From positions 62,001 through 126,000 of the forward strand of contig JAGHQL010000046.1 of the NCBI GenBank assembly GCA_020080175.1: a stretch of 64,000 nucleotides of DNA, written 5' to 3'. Positions 48,396 to 60,582 of the stretch are shown in pieces; within the stretch, counting starts at the first letter, position 1, and each line of letters begins with the position of its first letter. Position numbers and translations under genes: made by a program. The notes under the pieces are model-generated. The model searched no databases, was not told the DNA's origin, and saw only the letters and a program-made list of their open reading frames with translations. The DNA comes from Glutinoglossum americanum (Eukaryota; Ascomycota; Geoglossomycetes; Geoglossales; Geoglossaceae).

Positions 48396-51095
48396 TCAAA
48401 ATACAGCAGCTAACCCGCTCTTTGAATGCCTCTTACTGAACCTCTTCCTCGACTTTGTCGACGTCTCTCCATCTAGTGGGTTCTTTCCGAGGGCGTTCCG
48501 GCCCATGCCGTCGAGCGGCAGGCCAGTATCACCTACTAGTGTACTGGAGGGACTTGACATGTTCGATGAATTGAAGGCATCATCACCGGAGTACGTGTTG
48601 GTGAGGTTCTGGGAGATGGCGATGTCTTTCGCGCGTTCGATGGTGTCGAGCCATTCCTGCACGCAGGGCTGGGTAGAGGAGGGGTCACTCGAAGTTTTGG
48701 GGTCTTCAAATGTGTAGTGTTTATCCTTCTGCAATTTTTGCTGTCAGCAGGTTTTATATTGTGGCGGAGGTTGGGGGAGTGAACTTACCGTATCGACGCA
48801 CCATGCTGTTACACCTTTCGCATCATTTGTGCTTCTCCATGAGGTACTGGGCGCCAATAGATATATCTCAGTCTTGGCCTTCTTGTCATCTCCTCCTGCG
48901 GCGGCTAAGATTATCCTTGCGCTTGAGGTGACCATTACTAGTCTCTGTCGTTTCTTGGACGCGCTTCCGCCGAAAAAACGCGAAAATTTCTTGGGGGTCT
49001 CGTTCGCCGAATTCTCCCCATTCGGTCCGTTCTTCGAAACTGGGCTCTGTGGTGCGGGTGCCGATGACACTACCATATTTCCTAATTTGAGAATCCGTTC
49101 GTTTGTCCTTGTAAGCACAGGTGACCATTCGATATCGAGCTGACTCGGCGGCGGCAGCTCAGTGATGACTCGGGGCTGCGGCCTGGAGTTGCCGTTTAAC
49201 CCAGAACTGAGGCCTTGGCTATTCTTGGACGGGTTCTGTTGAATACTATCGGAGAAGTCGTTGAGCTTGATGATGTTTGGTTCTTGTGTTGGAGGGACAT
49301 AGCTTTTTAAGCGTGGGGCCTTCTGTTTCCACAACCCTCGGCCCCAGACGATTCCATCGAAGAACTGGTGATTTTTGATATGTTCGATTGTTAGTCGTTT
49401 GGCGGGATCTAAGACAAGTAATCTCTCCACTAAGTCCTTAGCAACTGGTGGAAAGCCCTTTGGAAACTCGTAATCTAGCGATACGATCTTCTGGAAAGTT
49501 TGATATTCGTTCGCAGCCTTGAATGGCGGTCGCCCGGAAAGGAGTTGGTAGATGATGCATCCAAACGCCCAGAGATCGCTTGCTTTACAGGCATTTTTGT
49601 CAGTCAGCAGTTCTGGACTGACGTATTCCGCTGTGCCGACAAAGGAATTCGCTCTATTGTCGTCACTGCCATCTATAGCGTTTCCTTGATTCTGGTTTGC
49701 AAAAGGAATATTTCCGTTTATGCTATCTTGAGGCTGTCGAGGCGGGTCCAAAATCTTGGCCGTTCCGAAATCAGTAATTTTGACGTGCATCTGGTCGTCA
49801 AGTAACACATTCTCAGGCTTTAGGTCCCTATGAATGACTCCCCTCGAATGCATATATTCCACCGCGTCCAATATTTGGGCACCGTAATAACGGGCACACT
49901 CCTCATCAAAAGTCCCCATCCTCTTGAGAACCCCTAAAAGTTCCCCTCCGCTGGCGACATCTAGTACATAGTATAGCGACCGTTCATCCTGGAAAGTATA
50001 GTACAGCCTTACGATACCTGGATGATCGCCTAGTCGATTAAGTGTATTTTTCTCGATATTAACGTATTTGACCTTCCTCTCTTTGATGATGTGTCGTTTG
50101 TCTAGGACCTTGATCGCATACTCCTTCAATGTCTGCCGGTCCGTCGCCGCGAGTACGGTGCTGTAGGAACCTTCCCCAAGGGTCCGGCCGAAATTGAAGT
50201 CCTTTACCCCCTTCTTCACGAATCTCTGTACGTGGTTGCCGTTGCGATCTAGCTCTTGGCGTACGCCCACGGCGGCTCCACGTTCTTTCCATTCCTCGCT
50301 GCTGGGTAGTGGACCACCATCGACATCATATGGTGACCCTGAAGGTGCTGACATGGTGGGTGGGTTCGCTATTCCCATGTGTCCTCTCCCCTGCCCTCTA
50401 GAGCTTCTTCTGGGTGGCAAAGGCCCATTTCCAATATGGCTTTGTCTGTACGAGCGATCACTATGGCTCAGTTCCCTAGTAGGTGCACCGCCTTGCATGC
50501 CAGTGGAGCCGTTTCTCGGGCTGCTACTTGGAGGAAGCCCCGACATTGAAGAACGCGAGGACTGGCTGGTAAGCCGGTATTCAGCGTATGAGTTCCCATT
50601 GGTCATCAACGCGGCGTCTGGGAAAGCGTTTGATGAAGGCTGAGGGAAGATTGCTGATGATGGTCTGGGGCCGGAGCTAGACGATTGTTGGAATATGCGG
50701 CTGGATTGCTGAATCCCTGATGGAGCTGATTGCGGGGGGTATTGTTGCAGCGGCTGTTGCGCCGGATACATCACCGACCGTCGGTTAGTATTCGAAGTGC
50801 CATACGGAACGTCTTGTGATGGAGGAGCGGTATCTCCTGTGGAGGCAAGGCCACCAGGGATTCGATCGGCGGTGCTAAGGCGACCTGTAGAGGGTGTCTG
50901 AGACGACTCTTGAGGTAACAACGGTGGTGCAAGATTGTGTTCTGGCGGGGCGTTTGAGAATGTTGGGGAGAAATGGAGCGGTGGTAGAGACGGTAAGTAG
51001 GTGGGGTCTTCCCGGGCCTGTGCTGGGTCTGCATCGTCTGGATTCGCGATTCGTAGTCCACCGAAAGATTGGGATAGGCTTAAGTCGCCGTCCAT
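48396..51095 (-). CDS. pkh1: PDK1-type AGC protein kinase (Pkh1/Ksg1 homologue)
   Basis: There are two exons on the minus strand: 51095-48789 and 48728-48396, giving 879 residues. Residues 1-~300 are disordered and Ser/Pro-rich. The kinase domain is ~302-590: GRTLGEGSYSTVLAA (Gly loop), YAIKVLDK (VAIK lysine), VIHRDLKPENVLL, KITDFGTAK and the T-loop ANSFVGTAEYVSPELL with the autophosphorylated Ser/Thr region; about 35 extra residues sit between DFG and the T-loop. Next come VWGRGLWKQKAPRL and a C-terminal PH-like domain (KKRQRLVMVTSSARIILA ... KAKTEIYLLAP ... KDKHYTFEDP ... EWLDTIERAK), as in fungal Pkh kinases. Such kinases activate Ypk1, Pkc1 and Sch9 at the plasma membrane and eisosomes in response to sphingolipid signals. 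All catalytic residues are seen. Confidence 0.95.
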
Positions 51096-52055
51096 CTCGA
51101 GGTATTGTGGATGAACTCAACGGGAAATGGCGCACGGCTCAGGACTGCGCAACGACGTTGACCGAGGACGGTTTTCCACCTTAACGACGGGTGGCGATTG
51201 GTTACCGCCAAAGTACTCCGTGCCAGCGGAAATTAACGAATACTTGGGTTAAAAGGTAGATGGAGTTATGGATCGAATCTCTCTATCTCTCGCACTCTAA
51301 GTTAAATGCCGAAGTCACAGGGAAGGAGGACAGCGACTACAAAGGGAAGGGTATATGTAAGTAGCTAGCGAACGGCAGCACAAAGCGAGCGAGGGCTGGG
51401 CGGCAATTTCGAGACTTTGAGGTCGCAGTGAGAATGGTAAAGGCAGAGAGTAAAGTGCAGCACGACTGCACTCTTACACTAACTACGAAGTTTTAGTCTT
51501 GATGATGTAAATGAACGGACTGTCTGTGCGACTTCAATCAATATATACGTACGAGTTGTCGTTGCACAAGGCAGTTGGGTGGATTCTAGCTTATGTACTC
51601 CACGCGATCAGCAGATAGAATCGAGAAGGGAAAATGCTGCGATGCAAGTCTCAATGCATGTCTCATTGAGCCCAGGCACCCGTCCTGATCAGGTACCATT
51701 TCCATTGGACGCTGCAACAGGCTTCATTAGCTAGAATTCAGTGGTGGGCGTGCTGGGATAAAGTTATGAGATTCCAGCGGCGCTCCTATGCCATATCAAT
51801 GAAATAGATGTTGTACTCTAATTCTAGCACGGCCAACAACAGCAGGGAGACCCCTGGATTTTGAAGATGCGAAGATGCATGTAAGTGCGCCATGAGCATG
51901 GGGTTCTTCCCAAACCTGGCAGTTGCAATCGCCAGAATATCGAATCGGTTAGGAGCGGAACAGGGTGACGACGAGCCTTACGCTATACCTCTCGCCCTAT
52001 CTCCACCGGGCTCTTCCATAAGACCCATAATACTGGAGTAGAAAAAAGCACTGCC
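51096..52055. other. Divergent upstream region of PDK1 and the orphan gene
   Basis: No exon is supported in these 960 bp. They should hold promoters and leaders of both flanking genes. Short ATGCATG-type palindromes occur at ~51650-51665 and ~51878. Confidence 0.4.
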
Positions 52056-53980
52056 ATGATTCGCCTTCGCACATCGCAGGTCGGACTGTCACCTGCCGAT
52101 GTAGCGTACGCGATCCGTCGAATTGTCCTTCAGCGTCGTACACTTCGAGCTGCAGAGAGCGCTGCCGCTCTCGCATTGCAGAACGCTCGAATAGAAAGCA
52201 TACTGTCAAATTTCCCGGATGAGGTTCCTATACCATTACCGCCTACATGTGAATATGATTCGAGGGATGAGTCTATCATCTGTGAAGAACCAGTGGTTCA
52301 TGGTCACAGAGACTTTTGGGACAGTATAGTCACCGAAGCGGGACCGATTGTCAATGATGATATCGGAGGTGGAGATGGAGATGGAGTAACCTCTTATGCC
52401 CAAAATATTAGTGGACTGGCCGATGAATCCAGCACCTCATTGCACGATCTCTGCAGAGAAGGTGAAGTCAATCAGGGGGTAGACTATGAAGCAATTGATA
52501 TGACTGGTGTGTGCGACAAGTTGAAAACAGGTGGAGATGACACACCTTCGCGATTGGGAACCCCTGATTTCGGGATAAAGGAACAGGGAGGTGCGTTTGA
52601 TGGCGCTTGTGACGGTGCAGGCGGAGGAAGTGAATTCTGTTCTCCTAGTATATCGGTGTCTTCACTCAGATGCCGGCAGAGGGATGGGAGTGATGGGAAA
52701 GGAGCTGGCAGCGGCGATGGCGACCCATCATCGAGCGAGTTTGAGGAGGATGTGTTATCAGGGTCTGAGATGTCTCCCCAATTGTCCAAATTGGGCGATT
52801 CAGCGCTGTTATATCAACGCATCAAGACTGTCACCGCACCGGAGGAAGCGAGTTCCTTAACACTTCATCACTCCTTTTCTACACAGCTTAACTTTGACGG
52901 TGCATCTGAATCTTCTTTAGATCATTTCTCTCCATCAAAGTCGTCTATTCCGTCACCTCCTTTTAACGTTGTACTGTCATCTCCTTTATCTGTGTCTGTC
53001 GGCACTCAGACGCATCCTCGCGGTATAGCTCAACTCTCTCCAAGTACCGCGCAGTGTTTAGGAGAAGCGACCATGGGCCTTCCAATGTGGAGAGCTTCTG
53101 ACTATGAGGTACCGTCTCCTCAACGCGTACGAAGGTATAGACCCAGGACATCTACATATTCTTTCGAGGAATCTGAACCATCATCAAGCCAAGGATACAC
53201 CGAAACAAGGGCCCCACTTGCCCAGGTCGTCAGGGAAGGCAGCGACTCTACCACACAAATTACTGAATGGACTGCGCCTCTAGCTAATGGTGATGAAGCG
53301 TTGACCGAGGATGATGATCAATCTTTCAGGTATCCACTCCTGAGGAACTGATGCCGATTGGCGCTTGGGACTAGATTCTGAATTCCTCTCACAGGCGATC
53401 AAGTGTTGCCACTGGCAGTATTACTGGAGCAAGGCAACGAAATTCCGAATACGCTGGTGCTGGTCCCGTACGGCTTCCAGAGATGGGTTTCGTTTTTCCC
53501 ACGCGCGAAGGGTCTCGTAGTTCCTCTGTATCTCACGGGCCAGATCGATCTCCTATTCAGTATGCACGCGGGTCTCCTGTCCTCGCCGTTCCGCCACCTT
53601 CTCCGGTCCCGAGAGCTTTTGATAATTTTGCTCGACTACCAGATCCAATGTTTCCTAGTCAACGTATTCAAGTATTTAACGATAACCGGTCGGCTAGTGC
53701 CAGCCATTTTCGCCACCCTCGTCGCGCTTCTGTGCTTCTGCGCGACCCCACGAGAATGCTACATCGTAGTGATGCTAATCCCCAGGAACTGGAGAGGCTG
53801 GTAATGGGGGCGGGCTCAGAGACGGAAAGAGAGCGGAGAGGACGTGAACTTGCGCTACCGGCCCATTGGATTAACAATGCACGGACAGCTCGACAGGAGT
53901 TTGACGAGTGGATTGGTATGAACGGCGAACGTCGCGGCCGAACTGCTGGGCGTGGGAATGAAATTTCGGAGGAGCATTAG
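52056..53980 (+). CDS. Uncharacterised disordered protein
   Basis: There are two exons, 52056-53329 and 53395-53980, joined by a 65-nt intron with donor GTATCC and a CTCACAG acceptor, giving 619 residues. Residues ~1-70 look helical and folded: VGLSPADVAYAIRRIVLQRR, then ESAAALALQNARIESILSNF. The rest is acidic, Ser/Gly-rich and disordered up to the intron; the C-terminus is Arg-rich with a helical block RTARQEFDEWIG. Splicing joins AG to GCGATC, restoring RRSSVATGS in the second exon. I do not recognise the family. No signal peptide or membrane segment is seen. Confidence 0.75.
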
Positions 53981-54112
53981 CCCTTTGGTTGTTTGGATTA
54001 CCACATTGATTTTAGCTGTGAACACTATTGCACCTGGACGCCCCCTGGCCCCTTGGTTACATAGAGAAAAAGAATAAACTCCGACCAATGCATTAACATA
54101 ACTCTATATATC

Positions 54113-55573
54113 CTACTTCTCCGTCGCTAAAACCATCTTTTCCCTCTCACTCCTCCTCTTCTCCAACCCCTTCTTCGAGTGCTTCCTCTTGTTCTCCGCT
54201 CTTCTCCGTAACGCCTTAATCTCCTCCCCTTTAATTTCCGCTGCCTTCTTGATGTTCTTGGGCAGGTGTCTGTGCCGTTGGATGCGCCGGATCTCGGGCA
54301 TGTGCTTGTAGCGTTCTTTGAGGGCGGCATCGTATTCGAGGTGTTGGCGCTGGCGGGCGGATTTCATGCCGCCGTCACGGGAGGAGGCGTGGGCGCGCCA
54401 GAGGCGGATATTGCCGTCGTCAGAGCCAGTGAGGAGGTAGGTAGCGTCGGGGGTGAATTTTGCGGAGAAGACTCTGGGCTCAGGGATTAGTGGGTTGATT
54501 GCTAATGGGGGGTTGGAGAGGAGGGGATTTACCTTTGCATGCGTTTTGTGTGGTATATATCTCGAGAATGCCCATCTCCTCTGTTCCATAATCGAACTGT
54601 GCGATCATAGGACGCGCTGACTAATTCCTCGCCCGTTGGGCTGAACTCGACATCCATGACTGCTGCAACATGGTCTCTTAGGACATTGAGAGCCCGGTCT
54701 AGTTTCCGCATATCGAATATATAGATGCTGTGGTCTTCGTTAGCGGCGGCGAAATTGAACGCCTCCATTGGGTTCCAGGAGATGGCGTTGCTAGCTAGGC
54801 GGAGGATGACTTTTGTGAGGGGGGAGGAGGTTCGAAGGTCATATAGGACGATAGAGCGATCTGTGGCTGCAGAGGCAAGGATAGATGTCTCAGTCTGGTT
54901 GAATGAGAGTGTAGTGATAGTGTCCGTAGATGTTGGCCAGGATAGGGTTTGTGTTGCTGTCGAGGAGGGTCGGGAGAGATCGTAGATAGATATCACACTT
55001 GACGAAGCGGCAAAGCTCGGGAGTGCTCGGTGGTGGGATAACCCCGTAAAGGCGGCCTGCCCGAGATATGTAGCCATAGGTGCTGTGCCGGAAGGGGTGT
55101 TATAGGGATCGAAAAGCTTGATCGTCCGATCGCTGGCACAAGACAGGAGTTTCTGATCCTTCGTCCAACACATGCCCTTCACAATGCCTTCGTGTGCCTG
55201 CGCAGTCCACACCTGCGCCCGGCTAGCTAGATCCCACACCTTCACCACGCCGTCCCCACTTCCGCTGGCAAATCTCTCCAGTGAGCGCGGGTCTTTTGCC
55301 ATTGTATAGACGCCATCGACGTGACCGTTTCCGAGCTGGGCTATGAAAGGAGCCGCGAACATGCGCTCGAGTTTCGTGGCATTGAGGGCGCGGGTGTACT
55401 CTCGAGCTCGTTCGAACGGGTGGAGAGCTGGGTCAAGGTTGCGGGGTTGTCGTGATACATTTGATCCGGGAGCTTGGTGGGAGGAGGTTGAGCGAGAAAG
55501 AGCTTTAATTTTCTGGGGAGAGAGCGTTAGTTATGCTTGAAAAAGTGGGGTTTCGTGAGGTTTAGCAGACCAT
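54113..55573 (-). CDS. sof1: SOF1/DCAF13 WD40 protein of the small-subunit processome
   Basis: There are three exons on the minus strand: 55573-55571 (only ATG), 55512-54533 and 54473-54113, giving 447 residues, as in yeast Sof1. After splicing the start reads MKIKALSRSTSS, which matches the family. WD repeats follow (ASGSGDGVVKVWDL, SCASDRTIKLFDP, SAATDRSIVLYDLR, AANEDHSIYIFDMRKL, SASYDRTVRLWN, TGSDDGNIRLWRAHASS). The C-terminal Sof1-like domain has YKHMPEIRRIQRHRHLPKNI and a Lys/Arg-rich tail. Sof1 works in the nucleolus in 18S rRNA processing with the U3 snoRNP. The gene is divergent from RPN6 with 206 bp between starts. Confidence 0.96.
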
Positions 55574-55779
55574 ATTTGCTTTAACAATCGCCCCTCATCT
55601 TGCACAGGAGAAGAAAACCATTCGGGGAAGGTTTTCCCCGAGAAATTCTATTGTGGATTAGACACATCACGTGATAGAACCAGGTCTTCCACGTTCTGAA
55701 CCCGTAGTCTTCCTTCCGTTCAAAGCAATATTACATCCACCTAAAACTTAATTCTCGTCCATAACATAACTACCTCATT
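55574..55779. promoter_or_regulatory. Short bidirectional promoter of SOF1 and RPN6 with two palindromes
   Basis: Only 206 bp separate the two start codons. Within it lie an E-box-type palindrome ATCACGTGAT (55666-55675) and an inverted repeat CGGGGAAGGTTTTCCCCG (55623-55640). TCACGTGA is the site type bound by bHLH factors such as Cbf1; which factor acts here is unknown. Confidence 0.65.
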
Positions 55780-57168
55780 ATGGCCGGTGCCGCTGTAAAG
55801 ACTCTGGAGGAAGTGAAGGAGCTAGGGAAGAAGCAGCCGTTGAAGGCTGAAGCTATCTACAAGGATTACTTGTCGAAAGTCCCTGGGACAAATGAAACTG
55901 CGTTGAAGGAATATGAGACGGCGCTGGTTGGACTAGGGGAGCTCTATCGGGATCAAAGGCATGTGCTGCTGGAGTCGTTGTCGTTGTTGTTGCTTGCTGA
56001 CTGACTTTATAGGAAAGCCGTCGAGCTTGCGGAGCTTGTGAAGACGAGTCGGGCTACATTATCTTCATTCGCAAAGGCGAAGACAGCAAAGTTAGGTATG
56101 GATGACAATCGCATATACATTCTCTGCCGCCTGTAATACTTATTTTCTACCTTTCACACAGTTCGCCAGCTTCTCGACCTCCTCGCTGCTATTCCAAACG
56201 TCGTGGACATTCAAGTGACTATCACCAAATCATGCATCGAATGGGCCATCTCCGAGCGGCGGGGATTCCTGCGCCAACAGCTAGAGACCCGCCTCGTCTC
56301 CCTCTACATGACTAAACAATCCTATTACGACGCCTTAACACTTATTAATAGCTTGCTCAAGGAATTGAAGCGGCTAGACGATAAATTGGTGCTGGTCGAA
56401 GTCCAACTTCTCGAATCACGCGTGTACCATGCTTTAGGGAATTTGTCTAAAGCCCGTGCCGCACTCACTTCCGCTAGAACGTCTGCCGCTTCCGTCTATA
56501 CTCCTCCACTTCTGCAGGCGGGGCTGGATATGCAGTCGGGAATGCTTCATGCGGAAGATAAGGACTTTAACACGGCGTACTCTTACTTCATTGAGGCGCT
56601 TGAGGGATACCACGCACAGGATGAGGCAAAAAAGGCCACATCAGCCCTGCAGTACATGCTATTGTGCAAGATCATGCTCAACCTCGTCGACGACGTCAAC
56701 TCGCTAATGACCTCTAAGAACGCTATCAAATACGCCGGCAAGAACCTCGAAGCCATGAAAGCCGTTGCCCGCGCGCACTCTAATCGCAGTCTCGAAGAAT
56801 ACGAGAAAGCCCTCTCAGACTACCGCTACGAACTTGGCAGCGACACCTTCATCCGAAACCACCTCCGGCGCCTTTACGACGCGATGCTGGAGCAGAACCT
56901 CATCAAGGTCATCGAGCCCTTCAGCCGGGTAGAGATCGACCATATCGCCAAGATGGTGGGACTGGATACGCAGCAGGTGGAGCGGAAGCTGTCCCAGATG
57001 ATATTGGATAAGGTTATTATTGGGGTGCTGGACCAGGGGGCGGGATGCTTGATTGTGTTCGACGAGGTGGAGAGGGATCAGGGGTATGATGCTGCATTGG
57101 AGACAATTGAGAAGTTGAGTAATGTGGTGGATGTTCTATATACAAATCAAGCATCGCTTTTGGAGTGA
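55780..57168 (+). CDS. rpn6: 26S proteasome lid subunit Rpn6 (PSMD11)
   Basis: There are three exons: 55780-55958, 56013-56095 and 56162-57168, giving 422 residues, the usual length. TPR-like helices fill the first two thirds (EAIYKDYLSKVPG, ELYRDQRKAVELAELVKTSR, KQSYYDALTLINSLLKELKR). The PCI domain covers ~235-400 with LRRLYDAMLEQNLIKVIEPF, VEIDHIAKMVGLDTQQVERK and KVIIGVLDQGAGCLIVFDE. Rpn6 clamps the lid onto the 20S core and base. Intron 1 (55959-56012) starts with GC rather than GT (AAAG then GCATGT); only this donor restores RKAVELAEL in frame. It shares a short promoter with SOF1. Confidence 0.97.
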
Positions 57169-57853
57169 GGGGATGAGGGGTGGTTTATGGGTTGGGTGGG
57201 GGGCCGATACTCTATAACTACCGGCATGCTTGCGACGCACACGGCCTTCCAAAATTGTCACCCCTTTCAAATATCAACCTGACATCTATGGCGCACGTCG
57301 CGGTAGTCGAGTTAACCAACCGTACGACGAATTTTAGCTTAGATTTGAGATTCCGTTTATTTAGCTTGCATATGTATCATAGCACTAAAAACACGCAATC
57401 CACCGCCAGATGTAAACTCGGTGAAAACAAAGATCTTCATTTCATCTTCGGTTTCATCGTAGGGCGTCGCGTATCCGCGTCTACAAAGCCTATCTATTGT
57501 ATCAGAAAGGGGTATGATCTCATCGGGTATGCCTGAAGAAAAAAGTCATCAATCATTCTCAGTCGTAGGCAGCATGCATGCATAACTTTCACCCGCGCTT
57601 CTTGAGAGAAGAAGGTAGGATTTCAGTATGCGGATGACAAAGAAACTACAACTTGGGTATCCTATCGCAAAATTCGCTGCGGAAGACAGACATTGTACCC
57701 ATGAGTTCTGAGGGAAAGGCGGTTTATCTCTCTGATCCATGCATGGATAGAAGTAGTGTGATGTCCACCGAAACAACAAGTAGAAACAGGCCTCCCATAG
57801 CGAAGGTGAAGAAAGTCCAAATTGATAACCCCGTCCTGTGCCAGGAATTATTC
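57169..57853. other. Intergenic region between converging RPN6 and OGFr-domain genes
   Basis: No coding exon is supported; the region should hold the two 3' UTRs. Confidence 0.45.
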
Positions 57854-58800
57854 CTAATTTACATAGACTCTCTTCCGCTTGGTTCCGCGCGGAGGTGAGG
57901 CTTCCTGGGTTGGTTCCTCGGCGATGTCTGGTGGGTCTTTGAGGAAGGGGTGGGACGTTTCGTTGGGGCTGCTGGTGTAGCTGGTGGGGTAGGAGATGCG
58001 GGTTGTTCCAGTAGCTACGTTAATGGTGGTGTTTTTCCCATGGGCGGAGGTAAGGGGTGTCTGGAGCCGGCGAGAGTTAGCGATTGCTATTCGTTTATTT
58101 AGAGCTAACATACCTTTGTCATATTCACCATAAAATCGTTCTCCCTCTCCTTATGCCCTTTAGGCTTATTCTCCGGAGGGACGGCTTTCGCCCTCTTTCT
58201 CTCAAACTCCACTAGAAAGTCTAAACCCTTACTCTCGTCCACATCGCCATCCTCCGGACTCGCGTACAAAGGCCGCAACGCAGCGCGTGCCCAATATGTC
58301 ATGGAGGACTTGCTAAACTTCCCCGGATACACCTCCGCCGTGGCCCCTAGCATATCAAAGAACTCTTCGGCTTCGTTTTCTAGGCCCAGGATACGGAGAC
58401 ATCGCAATACGCGGGTAATGCGGAGGTGATTGTGGTTCACAGGATAGAACCAATATCCCATACTAGCCACGATGTTGTCTCCAGGCTCGAGATGCGGGTC
58501 GAGGTCGGTCGAGGTTTGAGCGAACTCGAACCCGAGAAAATTAATGAAGCGATGGAAGGATTTCTTGAGGCGTGCGCGGAGTTCTGGGCGAGCTCGGAAA
58601 GCTTCGAATGTCTCGCGATCGATTAGAGGTGCGGCCCGGTTGAATGGGGAGGGTTCGGGGATTGGAAAGAGGACTTGAATGTAGTTGTGAGATGCCTCGA
58701 GGCGGCTGTCAGGCCAGCCGAGGATAAGGTCAAGGGTGCGACCTTTGTGGTCATGCCCTTTGATGAGGGGATCGTAGAAATTGACGATCGTGGACGCCAT
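57854..58800 (-). CDS. OGFr-domain protein
   Basis: There are two exons on the minus strand: 58800-58114 and 58060-57854, giving 297 residues. The N-terminal ~200 residues match the conserved region of opioid growth factor receptor proteins: FYDPLIKGHDHKGRTLDLIL, HNYIQVLFPIPEPSPFN, FINFLGFEF and YWFYPVNHNHLRITRVLRCL. The second exon codes a disordered tail ending in a basic KRKRVYVN. Fungal members are widespread and uncharacterised; the vertebrate receptor function cannot be carried over. Start 58800 (TGG CGT CCA CG context) is the first ATG; a further in-frame ATG upstream would be at 58872 but lacks family support. Confidence 0.9.
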
Positions 58801-59322
58801 CTCAACGATCGATAACCTGCTTGAACGTACAGGCGCGAAGAGCGTAAGAGGAATTAAAAATATGTGAACCAAAGTCTTTCTGGAAGTCTAGAGTCCGAAA
58901 CGACTCTGTCCGGAACGACTCACGGAAAGGACTGGGTGAACGCAAAGGCGTTAGCCTTCCTCAGGGCGAGTAGTGAGTGTTGGAGGAAGAAAGAGACTAA
59001 AGAGGCGGACGAGGCAGAAGAGACATCCGCCTGGACCTGATGACGGAGGTAAACACATCGGAGCGGAATAACCCGAAGCGATCGGAGTAGCTATATTCCG
59101 TCTCATCGGGGGTTCGGGGGTTCGGGGGTCGAAACGTGCCTGAAACGAACCGTCCCTCGAGATGGAAAATCCACCTTGCGACAAGGCTCCAAGTCTGGAA
59201 CTTGGGCATATTTCCTCCACTTGTCCTGCACTACCGCTACCTAGGATATAGAGCGCTGATATATACGTTAAATTATCTTCACTATCTGTTACATCTGGTT
59301 AATTGACTTTACTCACTTCACC
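58801..59322. other. Divergent upstream region of the OGFr-domain and SDR genes
   Basis: No exon is supported. Three GGGGGTTC repeats lie at ~59106-59129. Promoters of both flanking genes should be here. Confidence 0.4.
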
Positions 59323-60582
59323 ATGCCCAGCCCCGCCATCCCCGAGAAACCATGGCACGACCCCCTAACCATCGATCTCCTCCTCAAAGTCCTCAACACC
59401 ACCTTTCTTCACCCCTTCGTCGCCTGGATGATCCCGCTCTGCCTCCGCGCTCAAGCAACCCCTTACCACCATCCCGCCATGCTCATCACCGCCGCCTGGG
59501 CCACCCTCCTCACGCTCCTCTACTTCCTCTCCATCCTAAATCAGCGGGTCGCACACGGGAACCCTAGAGCGGTTGATCTGAGCGAGGAAGTTATTGTGGT
59601 GACGGGTGGAGCGAGCGGGCTGGGACTCCTGATAGCGGAGGTGTATGGGTTAAGAGGTGCGAGTGTGGCGGTTTTGGATGTTAGGGAGATGGAAGTTGGG
59701 GAGGCGAGGGGAGTGGAATTTTATAAGTGCGATGTGGGGGACAGGGAGCAGGTCGAGAAAGCTGCCAAAGAGATTGAGGAAGATGTGCGTCCACCCCCGT
59801 TTGGGCTTGATATGCCCACAGATATTGACAACTATCCTTCGGCGGCGAATAGCTCGGGACTCCTACTATCTTAATTAACAACGCCGCCATTGCCCACGGG
59901 AAATCTATCCTCGACCTTACTAATGACGAAGTCGAGCGGTACGTCCCAACCCGTATCTGTAATACCTTGTGTCTTCACTAACCCTGAAAAAGAACCTTCC
60001 GCGTCAACCTCCTCTCCCACTTCTACACCATAAAAGCTTTCCTCCCGGGAATGATCCGCCAAAACCGCGGGACGATCGTCACCATATCCAGCGCCCTCGC
60101 TCACCTCGGTTGCCGGAATCTCTGTTCGCCCCCCCTCTCCCCGAAAAGAGCGCAAAATCACAACTAACAAACCCTGAACAGCCGACTACACATGCTCCAA
60201 ATCCGCTCTCCTCGCCCTCCACGCCTCCCTAACCGCTGAGCTCCTCCCCGCCCACCGCGAGACAATAAAAACCCTCCTCGTCACCCCCGGCCAATTCTCA
60301 ACCCCGCTCTTCGCAGGCATCAAAACCCCATCTCCGTTCTTCGCTCCGATTCTGGAGCCTGTGGACGTCGCGAAAGAGGTTATTAAGGCTGTGGACGCCG
60401 GGGAGGGCGGCGTTTTGGCTATGCCGTTGTATGCGAGGTGGGTGGATTGGATGAGGGTTTTGCCGGCGGGGGTGCAGAGGGTGGTGAGGTGGTGGAGTGG
60501 GGTTGATGTGGCAGTGGAGGGGTTTGTTGGGAGGAGAGGGGAGGGGGTGGAGAAGGAGAAGGAGATTTTGTTCGAGGGGTAG
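59323..60582 (+). CDS. SDR16C-type short-chain dehydrogenase with N-terminal membrane segment
   Basis: There are four exons: 59323-59784, 59853-59938, 59993-60123 and 60182-60582, giving 359 residues. Two hydrophobic segments lie near the N-terminus (TFLHPFVAWMIPLCL, ITAAWATLLTLLYFLSIL), so the enzyme is probably anchored in the ER or lipid-droplet membrane. The Rossmann motif is VVTGGASGLGLLIAEVYG, followed by ILINNAAIAHGKS, VTISSALAHLG (catalytic Ser), DYTCSK (Tyr and Lys) and VTPGQFSTPLFAGI. The arrangement is that of the RDH10/DHRS/SDR16C group acting on retinoids, sterols or fatty alcohols; the fungal substrate is unknown. Intron 3 uses the donor GTTCGC and rejoins NLSDYT. Third-position C/G use is high compared with neighbours. 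Confidence 0.92.
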
